A stretch of DNA of 64,000 nt from positions 1,116,001 through 1,180,000 of the forward strand of contig JACONN010000006.1 in assembly GCA_014323675.1 (NCBI GenBank), written 5' to 3'. Below are positions 34,949 through 44,287 of this stretch, one piece after another. The stretch is from Hormoscilla sp. GM7CHS1pb. Its GTDB lineage: Bacteria > Cyanobacteriota > Cyanobacteriia > Cyanobacteriales > Desertifilaceae. Position numbers and translations under genes: made by a program. The stretch's first letter is position 1. Each line of letters opens with the position of its first letter. The notes below the pieces were generated by a model. That model had not been told where the DNA came from and did no database searches. It saw only the letters and a program-made list of their open reading frames with translations.

Positions 34949-35096
34949 CGTTTGGCTTCCTCGACAAGACTTCTTTCAATTATGACAATAACATATTTCT
35001 TTGCTTTTCATCTGGCTATCTGGCAATACACTGCTCCTGCTCTACCCCGCCAAACTGTAAGATTTATTGAATACTCTTGCAGAGATATCTCAGACT

Positions 35097-37294
35097 ATGA
35101 CAGTTACTACAACAATTCCCAGCTTTTGTCAAGGAATTCAATATTTTGGCGAGGCACTGCCCGGATGGTCACAGTATGGGAAGGAACCGGCGATCGCCCA
35201 GGGAAAGCAGGCGATCGCTTCCCCATCGGACAAGAGTGCGGTCTTTCAAACCCTCTTGGCAGCAGACGCCCTGCGCTATCTGACCCTACAAGTTACGGCG
35301 AGTAAAGCTTCCGGACACCCAGGGGGTTTTGCGAGCATTGCTGAGGCGATCGCGGCCCTGGTGATGCTGGGTTACAAGCACATCATCACGGAGGTGGGAC
35401 ACCATGCCCCGGGATTCTACAGCAATATGTTCCTCGATCGCTCCCTGGAGGATATGGGGATTGAAACGGTACAGCAAATGCGCGATCGGTTCCGGGAAAT
35501 GCACGGACTGCTGGGACATCTTTCCGGACAAATTCCCGGACTCTTGAACCCTGCCGGACCCCTGGGACAAGGACAGCACTTCGCCATGGCGGGGGCCAAG
35601 CTGCATCCGGACGTACTCTTTCCCGTTACCATTGGGGATGGTGGCATTGGCGAACCCTATATCATGAGTAGCTTCGGCCACTTCCACACTGCCTATCCCC
35701 AAATTACCAACTTCCTGCCCATCTTAGTCTGGAACGGCTACAGCCAGGAACACCACAGCATGGTGTCCACCAAATCCAATGCCGAGATGATTGCATACTG
35801 GGAGGGTAACGGATTTGCAGAAGTCATCCTTGTCAATGCCAAGGACTACGATGATGCCAACCAACCGGGCGAATATGTCGATAGCACCAATTTCTCCTGG
35901 GAAAAGCGCCTAGAATTCACCCAAGCAGTGCTAGAAGCAACGGACAAAGCAGCGAAATCTGCCATGTCGGGCAAGTTGACAGTGCTGATAGTCAAGCAGT
36001 TGAAAGGTGCAGGGGTCCACAAACGGGGGGCAAAATCCCACAACCTCTATCCTGGAGACACTGTAGAAAAAGATTACATCGTTAGTGCCCTGAAAGCCCG
36101 GGCCTTACCCCCGGAAGCTTGGGAATTAGTGCGGACTAACTTTGAACGGGCCGCAGGCGGACCCGCATCCCGTCAAGTGGTGACCGAGAAGGAATTGCCA
36201 TTACCCGAGTTGGGAACATTGCCCTTAGATGAATTTCCCCTGAAGGGCGACAAGCAGGTCGCGACGACGGCAATGGGTAGTTTAATTGCCCATGTAGGCC
36301 AACGAGACCCAAACTTCATCCTTTCTAATGCTGATGGAAATGCCGCATCGGGGATTAATAATGTCAACATCGCCTTGAAAATCGTCCATCCCACCATTGA
36401 CGAAACCTATTTCCAAGGGCCTCAGGGTCAAGTTTACGAACCCTTGAGTGAAGATGCTTGTGCGGGGTTAGCTGCCAGTTTGGCCTTGTTTGGCGCCCGG
36501 ACTTTGTGGTGTTCCTATGAATCTTTTGCCATCAACGGTTTGCCTATCTGGCAAACCGTGACTCAAGCAATGGCCGAATTGCGCCGTCCTACTCCGGCGA
36601 CGATTACCTTATTTACAGCGGGGGCCTTAGAACAAGGACGCAATGGTTGGACCCATCAACGGCCTGAAATTGAAAATTACTTTGCGGCCATGATGCGGAA
36701 TGGAAATGTTTTTCCCCTATTCCCCTGCGATGCTAATAGTATCCAAGCCTGTTACGAGTGGGCCCTAGGCATGAAGAATAAGGGGATTACTATTACTGCG
36801 AGTAAGTCTCCCTTACCCGTGCGATCGACCTTCGATAAAACCCGCAAGGCGTTGCAGGATGGCGGGGTAATATTGCAGGAAACGGAAGGGAAAAAGAAAG
36901 TCGTGTTTGCGGTAATTGGGGACATGACCTTAATTCCCGTATTTGATGCAGCTGCATCTTTAGCAAATGTCGGAATTGGCGTGCGGATAGTCTCAGTTAT
37001 CAGTCCGCGCCGCTTGTATCGTCCCGAGGATACTGCGTGGCAAACTTGTACGGAAGCTGACGGACATTTCTTAGATGATGCCGGGTTTGAGAAGTTGTTT
37101 GGCGGTGATGGGTTAATTGGCGTGACCGGGGGACTAGCGCCATGCTAGAACCAATCATGTTGCGGAGTAACGTGAAGCGAGATACCTTTGCTTGGAAGCG
37201 GGGCGAGACTGGGTCGAGTCCTGGAACAATCATGGCCTATAATGGTTTGACTGCTGAGGCTTTGGCGAAACGCGCGGAAGAGTTGGTGAAGTAA
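35097..37294 (+). pseudogene. xfp: Phosphoketolase, 3' frameshift
   Basis: Xylulose-5-phosphate/fructose-6-phosphate phosphoketolase, a thiamine diphosphate enzyme yielding acetyl phosphate. Visible motifs are GHPGGFASIAEAIAALVMLG, HHAPGFYSNMFLDRSLEDMG, GDGGIGEPYIMSSFGHFHTA, GYSQEHHSMV and NADGNAASGINNVN. The open frame ends at 37148 (GDGLIGVTGGLAPC). The expected C-terminus (MLEPIMLRSNVKRDTFAWKR to AKRAEELVK) continues in the next frame to a TAA at 37292-37294. One G added to the GGGGG at about 37128 repairs it to about 732 residues, so a homopolymer error is possible. Start at the ATG 35097. Confidence 0.9.
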
Positions 37295-37295
37295 G

Positions 37296-37430
37296 CGATA
37301 CCCGGCCACCGATACCATCAATGGTATCGCTACAGGTACAAAGCCCGCCTGCGCGGGCTACCATTTCCCTCAGACCGATACCCGGCCACCGATACCATCA
37401 ATGGTATCGCTACAGGTACAAAGCCCGCCT
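37296..37430. repeat. 55-bp tandem duplication
   Basis: CGATACCCGGCCACCGATAC through AAGCCCGCCT occurs exactly twice, at 37296-37350 and 37376-37430 (period 80). Each copy has a GATACCATCAATGGTATC palindrome. A GTATGTTGGAATAGAGAA tail after copy 2 recurs in reverse at 55460-55480. Confidence 0.9.
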
Positions 37431-37465
37431 TGTATGTTGGAATAGAGAAGGGACATCTCGTGTCC

Positions 37466-37525
37466 GAGAGCACCCACCCTGTCGTGTCGCTCCCGCGCAC
37501 GACATGGGTGGGTGTCTCTGGACAC
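37466..37525. repeat. Family D palindrome, intergenic
   Basis: GAGCACCCACCCTGTCGTGT and CACGACATGGGTGGGTGTCT, related to the repeats inside the FtsL-like gene. From 37526 to 38087 I see an AAGGACTAAAGTCCT palindrome at 37627-37642, a CACCCCTTAAGGGG stem at about 37982 and no supported gene. Confidence 0.75.
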
Positions 37526-38087
37526 GACAGGCAAAACTGCCTACTATCGGTTGCGCTGGGTCAACCCGAAAGGAAAGCCAGGGCCCTGGAGCGATATTGT
37601 GAGTGCCCCAATTATGCCATAGAAAGGCAAGGACTAAAGTCCTGACTACGAACCAGATATCAATAATGGCTACATTTTTACCCCATTGATAAAAAGGATG
37701 ATGAAGGAATACGGCAAATTCACGAGTCGCTCTGATGACCGATCCGATTTTTCCGGAACGGTAAGCCAGCGGCTATGAGAATGCCAAATCCTTGATTAGA
37801 GAGGTTGTTATAGAACGCTACGCTTGCAAAGATTTATTCTCCCAGATGCCGATGGCAAAGACCGCAGCCAATAATTTGCTTCTTTTTTATCTAGAGTGCC
37901 TCGTTGCAAAAACACTATAATTGAAGGCTGAAACCCTTATTCTCTCCTCACCTGAGTTATCGATTTACTTTTATGAGATGCACCCCTTAAGGGGGGATTT
38001 TATTCACCAGCAGAACTACCAGCACGGGAAAAGGGCAATCGATGGAGAATGGTGAATGGAGAATGGAAAGTAAACAATTAGCAATTC

Positions 38088-38738
38088 TCAATTAGCAGAG
38101 GGACATAAATCCGATAGCACGCAAGCATGACATGCAGGTTTCTTGGCCTGGCAGACTGCTCGACCGTGGTAAATTAGCCGAATAGACCAATTTTGCCAGT
38201 CAGACTGGGGCAATAATCTGATTAAATCTCGCTCAATGGGCACGGGCTCCTTTTGTTCCGTTAACCCTAAACGCTGAGACAGACGCTTGACATGGGTATC
38301 GACTGTCACCCCTTGATTGATGCCAAAAGCATTCGCTAACACTACATTAGCAGTCTTGCGGGCGACTCCTGGCAATTGCACGAGTTGTTCCATCTGTTGG
38401 GGCACTTCTCCCCGAAATTCTGTGACAATCATCTGACAAGTAGCTTGGATATTCTTGGCCTTATTGCGATAAAATCCAGTGGGACGGACTAGGTTCTCTA
38501 ATTCACTAATTTGAGCGCTGGCGATCGCCCGGGCATCAGGAAACTGTCGAAACAACTCTGGAGTTACCTGATTTACCCTTTCGTCGGTACATTGAGCAGC
38601 AAGAATCGTAGCTACTAGCAGTTGTAAAGGTGTTTGATAATCGAGAGTACAGCGGGCGTCAGGATAAAGTCGCTGCAAGCGAATCAAAATTTCTAATGCC
38701 CGCTGTTCTTTAGCTGACCATTTACGGGTAATACTCAT
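38088..38738 (-). CDS. nth: Endonuclease III
   Basis: 216 residues. Helix-hairpin-helix LPGVARKTANVVLANAF with the catalytic Lys nearby, catalytic Asp in VDTHVKRLSQRLGL, and the [4Fe-4S] loop CQAKKPACHACVLSDLC (C-x6-C-x2-C-x5-C). It is a bifunctional DNA glycosylase/AP lyase for oxidised pyrimidines. The full family length is present. xth lies 409 bases away on the same strand, with repeats between. Confidence 0.96.
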   Translation of the reverse strand: MSITRKWSAKEQRALEILIRLQRLYPDARCTLDYQTPLQLLVATILAAQCTDERVNQVTPELFRQFPDARAIASAQISELENLVRPTGFYRNKAKNIQATCQMIVTEFRGEVPQQMEQLVQLPGVARKTANVVLANAFGINQGVTVDTHVKRLSQRLGLTEQKEPVPIERDLIRLLPQSDWQNWSIRLIYHGRAVCQAKKPACHACVLSDLCPSAN

Positions 38739-38879
38739 AGTAGGTAATCGTTGATTGTTCCTAGTTCCTCTTTTCTCTCAAACGGGTAAGCACGCTAGAT
38801 AAGAGAATTTGTAATCCCTCACTGGACCGATTTACGGGCTTCGTGCTTACTACAAACTGGGACGTTCCCTGCCTTCCTC

Positions 38880-38978
38880 AGGGAACTTCGATATCCCCCA
38901 GAGGGGACGCTCGATGTTCCCCAGGAGCTCGATGTCTCCGGAGAGCGCGGTTGAGCACTACTCCGGAGACATCGTATT
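38880..38978. repeat. Family G and family C palindromes between nth and xth
   Basis: CGATATCCCCCAGAGGGGAC at about 38889 (family G) is followed by GATGTCTCCGGAGAGC and CTACTCCGGAGACATC (family C), then STRR heptamers at 39015-39050. No gene in 38739-39147. Confidence 0.75.
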
Positions 38979-39147
38979 CGTCAAATAAAAATGGTCAGAG
39001 CACTAGATACATCGTTTGTCAGTTGTTAGTTGTTAGTTGTCAGTTGTTATACTACGAACGATCGGGAACTGCGCTGGGCCGCCAAACCGACTTGAACATT
39101 TTGGCGCCAGTCGATCCTTTTCCAAGTATAGTTGTTACCGATGAAAC

Positions 39148-39936
39148 TTAAAATTCAACAATTACGGGTGCGTGGTCGCTGGGTTTGGGTAGCTTCCTGG
39201 GGGTGACATCGATCGTGCAGCTAGTTGCTTGTTGGTAAAGGGTGGGCGAAAGATAGAAATGATCGATCCGCCATCCCCGCTTCTTTTTAAACGCCTGATG
39301 CCGATAGTCCCACCAGCTGTAATGTCCTCCTTCTGAGGTGAATTTTCTAAATGCGTCCCCTAATCCTAATTCTACAATCTCTTGCAAAGCTTGGCGCTCT
39401 GGTTCTGTCGTGCCTGTGATTTCATCTGATGGTAAAACTTTCTTATGTATATCTCTCTCGTCTGGGACAATGTTGAAGTCTCCGCCTATGCATACTTTCT
39501 CATGTTTGTCAAGCATGTTTTGCAGGTATTCATGTAGGAGTTTCAGCCAACTGAGTTTATAATAGTATTGATCGCTGAAAGCCGTTGCACCATTGGGAAC
39601 GTAGACGCTGATGATGCGACTTTCATCTATTATACCGGTAATTAATCGCTTTTGCTCGTCAAACTCTCCTACTTTTTCTGGCCCCAGCACCGGCGCAAAC
39701 CCGACGCTCACATCTGACATGGGTTGGCGAGAGATCAGGGCGACGCCGTTGTAGGATTTTTGGCCCGAGATGTAGACGTGATATCCTAGTTCTTCTAGGG
39801 GCGATCGGGGAAAGTCGGCGTCTGGGACTTTCGTTTCTTGCAAGCATAGCACATCCATGGGATTTTCGCCCAGCCAATCGATCACCTGTGCTAAGCGGGT
39901 GCGAATTGAGTTAACATTCCAAGTAGCAATCTTCAT
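39148..39936 (-). CDS. xth: Exodeoxyribonuclease III
   Basis: 262 residues. MKIATWNVNSIRTRLAQVID, the metal-binding Glu in LCLQETKVPD, GGDFNIVPDERD, and the C-terminal SDHAPVIVEF carrying the catalytic Asp-His. It cleaves AP sites and degrades 3' ends in base excision repair. AGGAGGT lies 8 bases upstream of the ATG. It diverges from miaE with only 14 bases between start codons. Confidence 0.96.
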   Translation of the reverse strand: MKIATWNVNSIRTRLAQVIDWLGENPMDVLCLQETKVPDADFPRSPLEELGYHVYISGQKSYNGVALISRQPMSDVSVGFAPVLGPEKVGEFDEQKRLITGIIDESRIISVYVPNGATAFSDQYYYKLSWLKLLHEYLQNMLDKHEKVCIGGDFNIVPDERDIHKKVLPSDEITGTTEPERQALQEIVELGLGDAFRKFTSEGGHYSWWDYRHQAFKKKRGWRIDHFYLSPTLYQQATSCTIDVTPRKLPKPSDHAPVIVEF

Positions 39937-39950
39937 CTGCTTGACCTCCT

Positions 39951-40553
39951 ATGACTGTGACAACAATACCACCAAAGATTAAATTTCTCGTCTCACCGAC
40001 TTCTCGGGAGTGGGTATACCAGGCCCTGGCTAACCTGGATATTATTTTACTGGATCATTCCCACTGCGAACGCAAAGCTGCTCAAGTTGCCTTAAGCTTG
40101 ATGTTTCGCTATCCTGCTAGTACGGAACTGGTACGGAAGCTGACGGCGATCGCCTGTGAGGAACTGGAACATTTTGAACTGGTTAATCAGATTTTAGAAC
40201 GTCGTGGCATCCCTCTGGCCCCCATGACGGCACCTCCCTACGGTGCGGAGTTAAAATCCCAAGTTCGCCGCCGAGAACCCGAACGGATGTTAGATTCCTT
40301 GCTAGTCTCTAGTTTAATTGAAGCTCGCTCTCACGAGCGCTTTGGTTTGTTAGCCATTCACATCCAGGATCGGGAGTTAGCTCAATTCTATCACAGTTTG
40401 ATGGCTTCGGAAGCCCGTCACTATGGAGTCTACTGGACCCTGGCCACTACTTATTTCCATCGCGAGCGGGTGATGGAGAGATTAGCAGAATTGGCGATCG
40501 TGGAAAGTCAGTTGCTTTCAACCTTACATCCAGAACCGCGAATTCATAGCTAG
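39951..40553 (+). CDS. miaE: tRNA-(ms2io6A)-hydroxylase MiaE
   Basis: 200 residues. The diiron four-helix bundle is visible in LLDHSHCERKAAQVALSLMF, AIACEELEHFELVNQILERR, SSLIEARSHERFGLLAIHI and SEARHYGVYWTLATTY, supplying the ExxH metal ligands. It hydroxylates the isopentenyl side chain of modified A37 in tRNA. The start lies 14 bases from the xth start on the other strand, so promoter elements must lie inside xth or be shared. No good ribosome binding site precedes it. Confidence 0.93.
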   Translation: MTVTTIPPKIKFLVSPTSREWVYQALANLDIILLDHSHCERKAAQVALSLMFRYPASTELVRKLTAIACEELEHFELVNQILERRGIPLAPMTAPPYGAELKSQVRRREPERMLDSLLVSSLIEARSHERFGLLAIHIQDRELAQFYHSLMASEARHYGVYWTLATTYFHRERVMERLAELAIVESQLLSTLHPEPRIHS

Positions 40554-40700
40554 GATTGTGAATGGAAAATTGTGAATTGAGAATGGAAAATAATCTGTGG
40601 TAGCCAGGCGCGATCGCATATAAACCCAACCAGGCGCCGATCGCGCAGCGTAGCGTAGCGTGCAGCCATAGCGCAACAACAAACGGCGGAGTATTTGGCT

Positions 40701-41210
40701 ATGAAGAGTAGATATCGAGATTTTCTGATTCGTGATTGGCATGAGGCAGATCGCACCTCGGCCATAGCAGTCATTAGTTCGGTCCTGGCGGAATATGGTT
40801 TGCAGTGGGAACCAAAAGGGGCGGATCGGGATGTAGTAGAAGTAGAAAAATATTATCTGCAAACAGGGGGAGAGTTCTGGGTAGTAGAATACCAAAATAA
40901 GTTGGTGGGTACGGCGGCGTACTATCCTATATCCCGTGGTGAAAATGCTGTAGAAATTAGAAAGATGTATCTGTTGCCAGCTGTCAGAGGACAGGGGTTG
41001 GGGAAATTTTTACTCCCACAACTGGAAAGCGCGATCGCCTCTCGTAACTTTCAGCAGATCTGGGTGGAGACTGCTACTGTACTCAAAGAAGCGGTAAAAT
41101 TATATGAGAGTAACGGCTATCAACCAGCTACTGGGGTAGAAACGCCAAGGTGCGATCGCCTTTATGTCAAGTACATTGGACCCCGCAGCACATTTAATAC
41201 TATTTTGTAA
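40701..41210 (+). CDS. GNAT family N-acetyltransferase
   Basis: 169 residues. IRDWHEADRTSAIAVISSVL at the N-terminus, the acetyl-CoA loop LLPAVRGQGLGKFLLPQLES and the C-terminal LYESNGYQPATGVE are typical GNAT features. Substrate unknown. Repeats (GATCGCGCAGCGTAGCG type) lie directly upstream at 40638-40670, and the ATG at 40701 is the first after the GCCGAATATT-like region. Intact. Confidence 0.85.
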   Translation: MKSRYRDFLIRDWHEADRTSAIAVISSVLAEYGLQWEPKGADRDVVEVEKYYLQTGGEFWVVEYQNKLVGTAAYYPISRGENAVEIRKMYLLPAVRGQGLGKFLLPQLESAIASRNFQQIWVETATVLKEAVKLYESNGYQPATGVETPRCDRLYVKYIGPRSTFNTIL

Positions 41211-41249
41211 AAACATGCTACAATTGTTTTGTTGAAGCATTATCCTGCT

Positions 41250-41500
41250 AGTCGGTTAAAACTGTTTAAAAACAGACTAAAAACCTTATAGAGAAAGCGT
41301 TTTACCCTCTTTTTTTTCCTCGTTCCCTGGCTCCGCCCGGGAACGAGCGACCCGAGGCGGAGCCTCTAGTTGAAAATGGTGAAAGATATGAGTTTTAACC
41401 GACTTGAGCTATGAGCAGGGGTTTTGAACCCTCGCTGTCTCGTGGGTAGTGCGGTTAGCGCTCCCACGAGACAGCGAAGGCGGGCTGACAGCGAAGTGAG
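41250..41500. repeat. Intergenic repeat cluster
   Basis: Contains an AGTCGGTTAAAACTG/AACAGACT hairpin at 41250, a family B palindrome CGTTCCCTGGCTCCGCCCGG at 41321, a GTTTTAACCGACTT half-site at 41393, and a long stem CGCTGTCTCGTGGG / CCCACGAGACAGCG at 41432-41476. No gene in 41211-41521. Confidence 0.7.
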
Positions 41501-41521
41501 AGAATACAGGCAACCTCTGTT

Positions 41522-41962
41522 ATGAATACTAAACTAACACGCTGGATCTTGGGTGGTGTGGCTGTGGTGGCGGTAGGGGCGATCGCCGTAGGTGCCCTAT
41601 TTAATCTGCAACGGCAAACTGTACTCAGTCAAGTGCAAGTTTATCAAGACAGCATTGCCCTGGGCAAGAACGATCCTAGTAATCTGACGGCCATAGATCG
41701 GCGATCGGGTCAAGAAATATATTATCGAGTCACGTTGCAAAATGCGCCAATTGACAAAAAACTCTCTCTCCGCTGTGATTGGATCGATCCGAGGGGAACA
41801 TTGGCACGTCAAAACCGCTGGCAAACTCAAAGGATCGATCGGGAAGTTTGGCCGACCTATTGCCGCTATCCGTCAAATAATGCTATGATGACAGGCAGGT
41901 GGCAAGTGCGAATGTTTTTGGGCGATCGCCTTCTCGACGATGCCACTTTTACTGTGAAGTGA
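41522..41962 (+). CDS. Membrane-anchored hypothetical protein
   Basis: 146 residues. One N-terminal transmembrane helix (ILGGVAVVAVGAIAVGALFN) is followed by an extracytoplasmic beta-rich domain with two Cys (LRCDWIDP and WPTYCRYP) that could form a disulphide, ending RWQVRMFLGDRLLDDATFTV. Seven bases separate it from the asparagine-synthase-like gene, so they are likely cotranscribed. I do not recognise the family. Confidence 0.7.
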   Translation: MNTKLTRWILGGVAVVAVGAIAVGALFNLQRQTVLSQVQVYQDSIALGKNDPSNLTAIDRRSGQEIYYRVTLQNAPIDKKLSLRCDWIDPRGTLARQNRWQTQRIDREVWPTYCRYPSNNAMMTGRWQVRMFLGDRLLDDATFTVK

Positions 41963-41969
41963 TAGGGCG

Positions 41970-42971
41970 ATGCAAGAGTTTGTGGGCTATTGGGGTAAGG
42001 GCGATCGGGTCGAACTGGAAAACCTCTTGACAAAGGTTTCCAGTTATGGTAATATGCGGGTTGGGAATCAAACAGATAGCTGCATTTGGGGGATCGGTGG
42101 TAGCAAGGTTTCTGAGTCGGGAATTATTGGGGTAATTTCTGCCAGTGGTTTAGGGAATGATGCCTGGGTGAAAGTAGAAGAAAATTGTCTAATTTTGGGC
42201 AGAGAACCTTTTGGCAGGGTTCCGTTATATTGGACAAAGCAGGGAGAAATTATCTGGTTTGCTTCCAGGTTGCAGTTGCTATTGCAGATAGCTTCTCCTG
42301 CTGAAGTTAATATTCCCGCTTTGTATGGATACAGTTGTTTTTCCTATGTTCCTACGCCCCTAACACCGGTGTCAGGAATTTTTGCCGTTCCCGCTGGTGT
42401 AGAATTGCTATGGGAAGCTAAGAAACCCGGTTTTTCCAAGAAACAGGGTTTCTGGGTTGGTGATGAGAAACAGGGTTTCTGGAGTCAATATCAATGGCGG
42501 GAAGCGCCGGTATTAATTAAAGAGGAATCAGAGGCGATCGCCCAGTTGCAAACGCTGCTGAAACAGGCAGTCGATCGGCAAATTGCCGACTTATCATCGG
42601 ATACGGAAGTGGGGGTATTTCTCTCAGGAGGATTAGATTCTGCTACAGTAGCAGCATTGTTAGTCCAAGCTGGCATAAAAGTCCGCGCTTACAGTCTCGA
42701 TTTTGGCATCCAGGAGTTGTCGGAATTACCCCATGCAGAAAAGGTGGCGGCCCATTTAAGTATCCCCTTGGTGAAAGTACCGGCAACCCCAAAACAGATT
42801 AAAAAAGCGATTACCGCTACCGCAGCAGCTTTAGATTTACCCTTTGGTGATGGCGTCACCATTCCTTTATATTTACTCTGTCAAAGGGCGAGTCAAGAAG
42901 TGGGCATCATTTTTAATGGGGAAGGGGGCGATCAACTGTTTGCGGGATGGACCAATAAACCTTTTATTTAG
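41970..42971 (+). pseudogene. Asparagine-synthetase-like protein, 3' truncated
   Basis: The N-terminal glutaminase-like half starts MQEFVGYWGKGDRVELENLL and lacks the catalytic Cys at position 2. The synthetase half has the PP-loop VFLSGGLDSATVAALL and ends at IIFNGEGGDQLFAGWTNKP; family members continue for about 150 residues more. The gene breaks at about 42968, where the C-terminal part of a different gene begins. Between the halves, the stretch with AKKPGFSKKQGFWV and DEKQGFW is encoded by three in-frame AGAAACCGGGTTTCT-type palindromes at 42421-42483. The broken synthetase half suggests a non-functional gene. Confidence 0.8.
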
Positions 42972-43726
42972 GATATCGGCAGTTAAATCGCCAAGCTGAA
43001 ATCGGGCAAGATTTAGAGATCGGCAAAACCCAGATAATAGATTGGTTAAAGCGCTGGCAACAGGTCAACATCAACCAAATCAAGATATTGCCCGAACCTT
43101 CCCAGGATATTCCAGCAACAGTTAATACTGACATCAGTGTTTATAGTTTCGACAGAGTAATGGTTTGCGATAATGATGCGATCGCGCAAATGCTGATTGC
43201 CAACAACTTCCACTTTGAAAAGAACTGTGCGGTCCTGAGTATCACTGGATATCCCCAGAGTATATTTGATACGGTAATGCAGATGCTGCGGCGCAATCAA
43301 AACTTAACAGTTTATGCCTTGCACGATGCCAGTCCTCAAGGAGTCAGGATAGGACATCAACTGCGTGCCTATCGTAACTGGTTTCCGGATATTACTGTCT
43401 CCATCATAGACATAGGATTGCTGCCACGTCAAGTTTTAGCTAGTCGGAATATGTTCGTGCTCAAATCAAGTTTATCAGCATCGGAAGCTAAACAGTTACC
43501 CGCCGATATCCGTCAAAGTTTATCAGCTAAAGAACTGCGATGGTTAGAGTTGGTAAATTTTGTAGAATTAGAATCATTCACTCCCCGCAGGTTGCTGCAA
43601 GTCCTGACTCAAGGAATTGGCAGGAGTTTAGATATTGGTAGCAATGATACCCTAATATATATTTATGGAGATGGAGATGATGAGGATACAAGTGCTATGC
43701 TATTTGCATCGGAGAGTTTCGGTTAA
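42971..43726 (+). pseudogene. Cyanobacterial hypothetical protein, 5'-truncated
   Basis: An open frame without a plausible start begins at the break (GYRQLNRQAEIGQDLEIGKT, then QIIDWLKRWQQVNINQIKIL) and runs to FASESFG. I recognise the segment SYSFDRVMVCDN..AQMLIANNFHFE, with LSITGYPQSIFDTVMQMLRR and SFTPRRLLQVLTQGI, as the C-terminal part of a larger cyanobacterial protein of unknown function. Its 5' part was lost in the deletion that also removed the end of the preceding gene. An internal ATG-less start at about 43088 could still be used. Confidence 0.65.
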
Positions 43727-43882
43727 GCTACGGTAATGGTGGGCACCGCCCACCCTACAGGACCGTCACGCATTTAAATTGCATAGCCCGAAACGCACCA
43801 AACCCTTGTTCTCAATGGCTTATCTCATTTTGAATGAGCGAATTACTTGATGGTGGGCGGTGCCCACGGATGAGATTATGAA

Positions 43883-44215
43883 ATGCATCTGTTGTTCGTT
43901 ATTGGATGGCAAAGTCAGTGTATTGGCGGAGGTTGGGAGGATCGCAACTCAAAAGAGTCAGCCCAAGCATGCCAACAGATGCCAGATCCAGTACGGCAGA
44001 GTTTAGCTAAAGATGAACTAGAATGGTTAGAAGCAGGAAACTTTGTCGAATTAGAATTCTTCACTCCCCAAAGGTTGCTGCAAGTCCTGACTCAAGGAAT
44101 TGGCAGAAGTCGGGAACCTGGTAGAGATGATGGCATGATTTCTGTTTATGGAGATGGAGATTACGACAATACCAGTACAAGTGCTATGATATTTGCATCG
44201 GACAGTTTCGGTTAA
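43883..44215 (+). pseudogene. Second C-terminal fragment of the same hypothetical family
   Basis: The last 75 residues (DPVRQSLAKDELEWLEAGNF, VELEFFTPQRLLQVLTQGIG, ending MIFASDSFG) closely parallel the C-terminus of 42971-43726. The first 30 residues (MHLLFVIGWQSQCIGG) are unrelated. Family E palindromes flank it (43737-43759 and 43851-43870). It is a partial duplicate. Confidence 0.65.
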
Positions 44216-44287
44216 GTCTCATGGTCCGCCGTTCAAACCCCCGGCGGGCTAGCGGGACTAGCAAGACTTATTGACTTGCAGCCAAAT

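Noticed and set aside
44228..44260. tRNA-like GTTCAAACCC sequence
   Set aside because: It is part of a dispersed repeat (also at 10588, 11958 and 12208) and has no cloverleaf around it.
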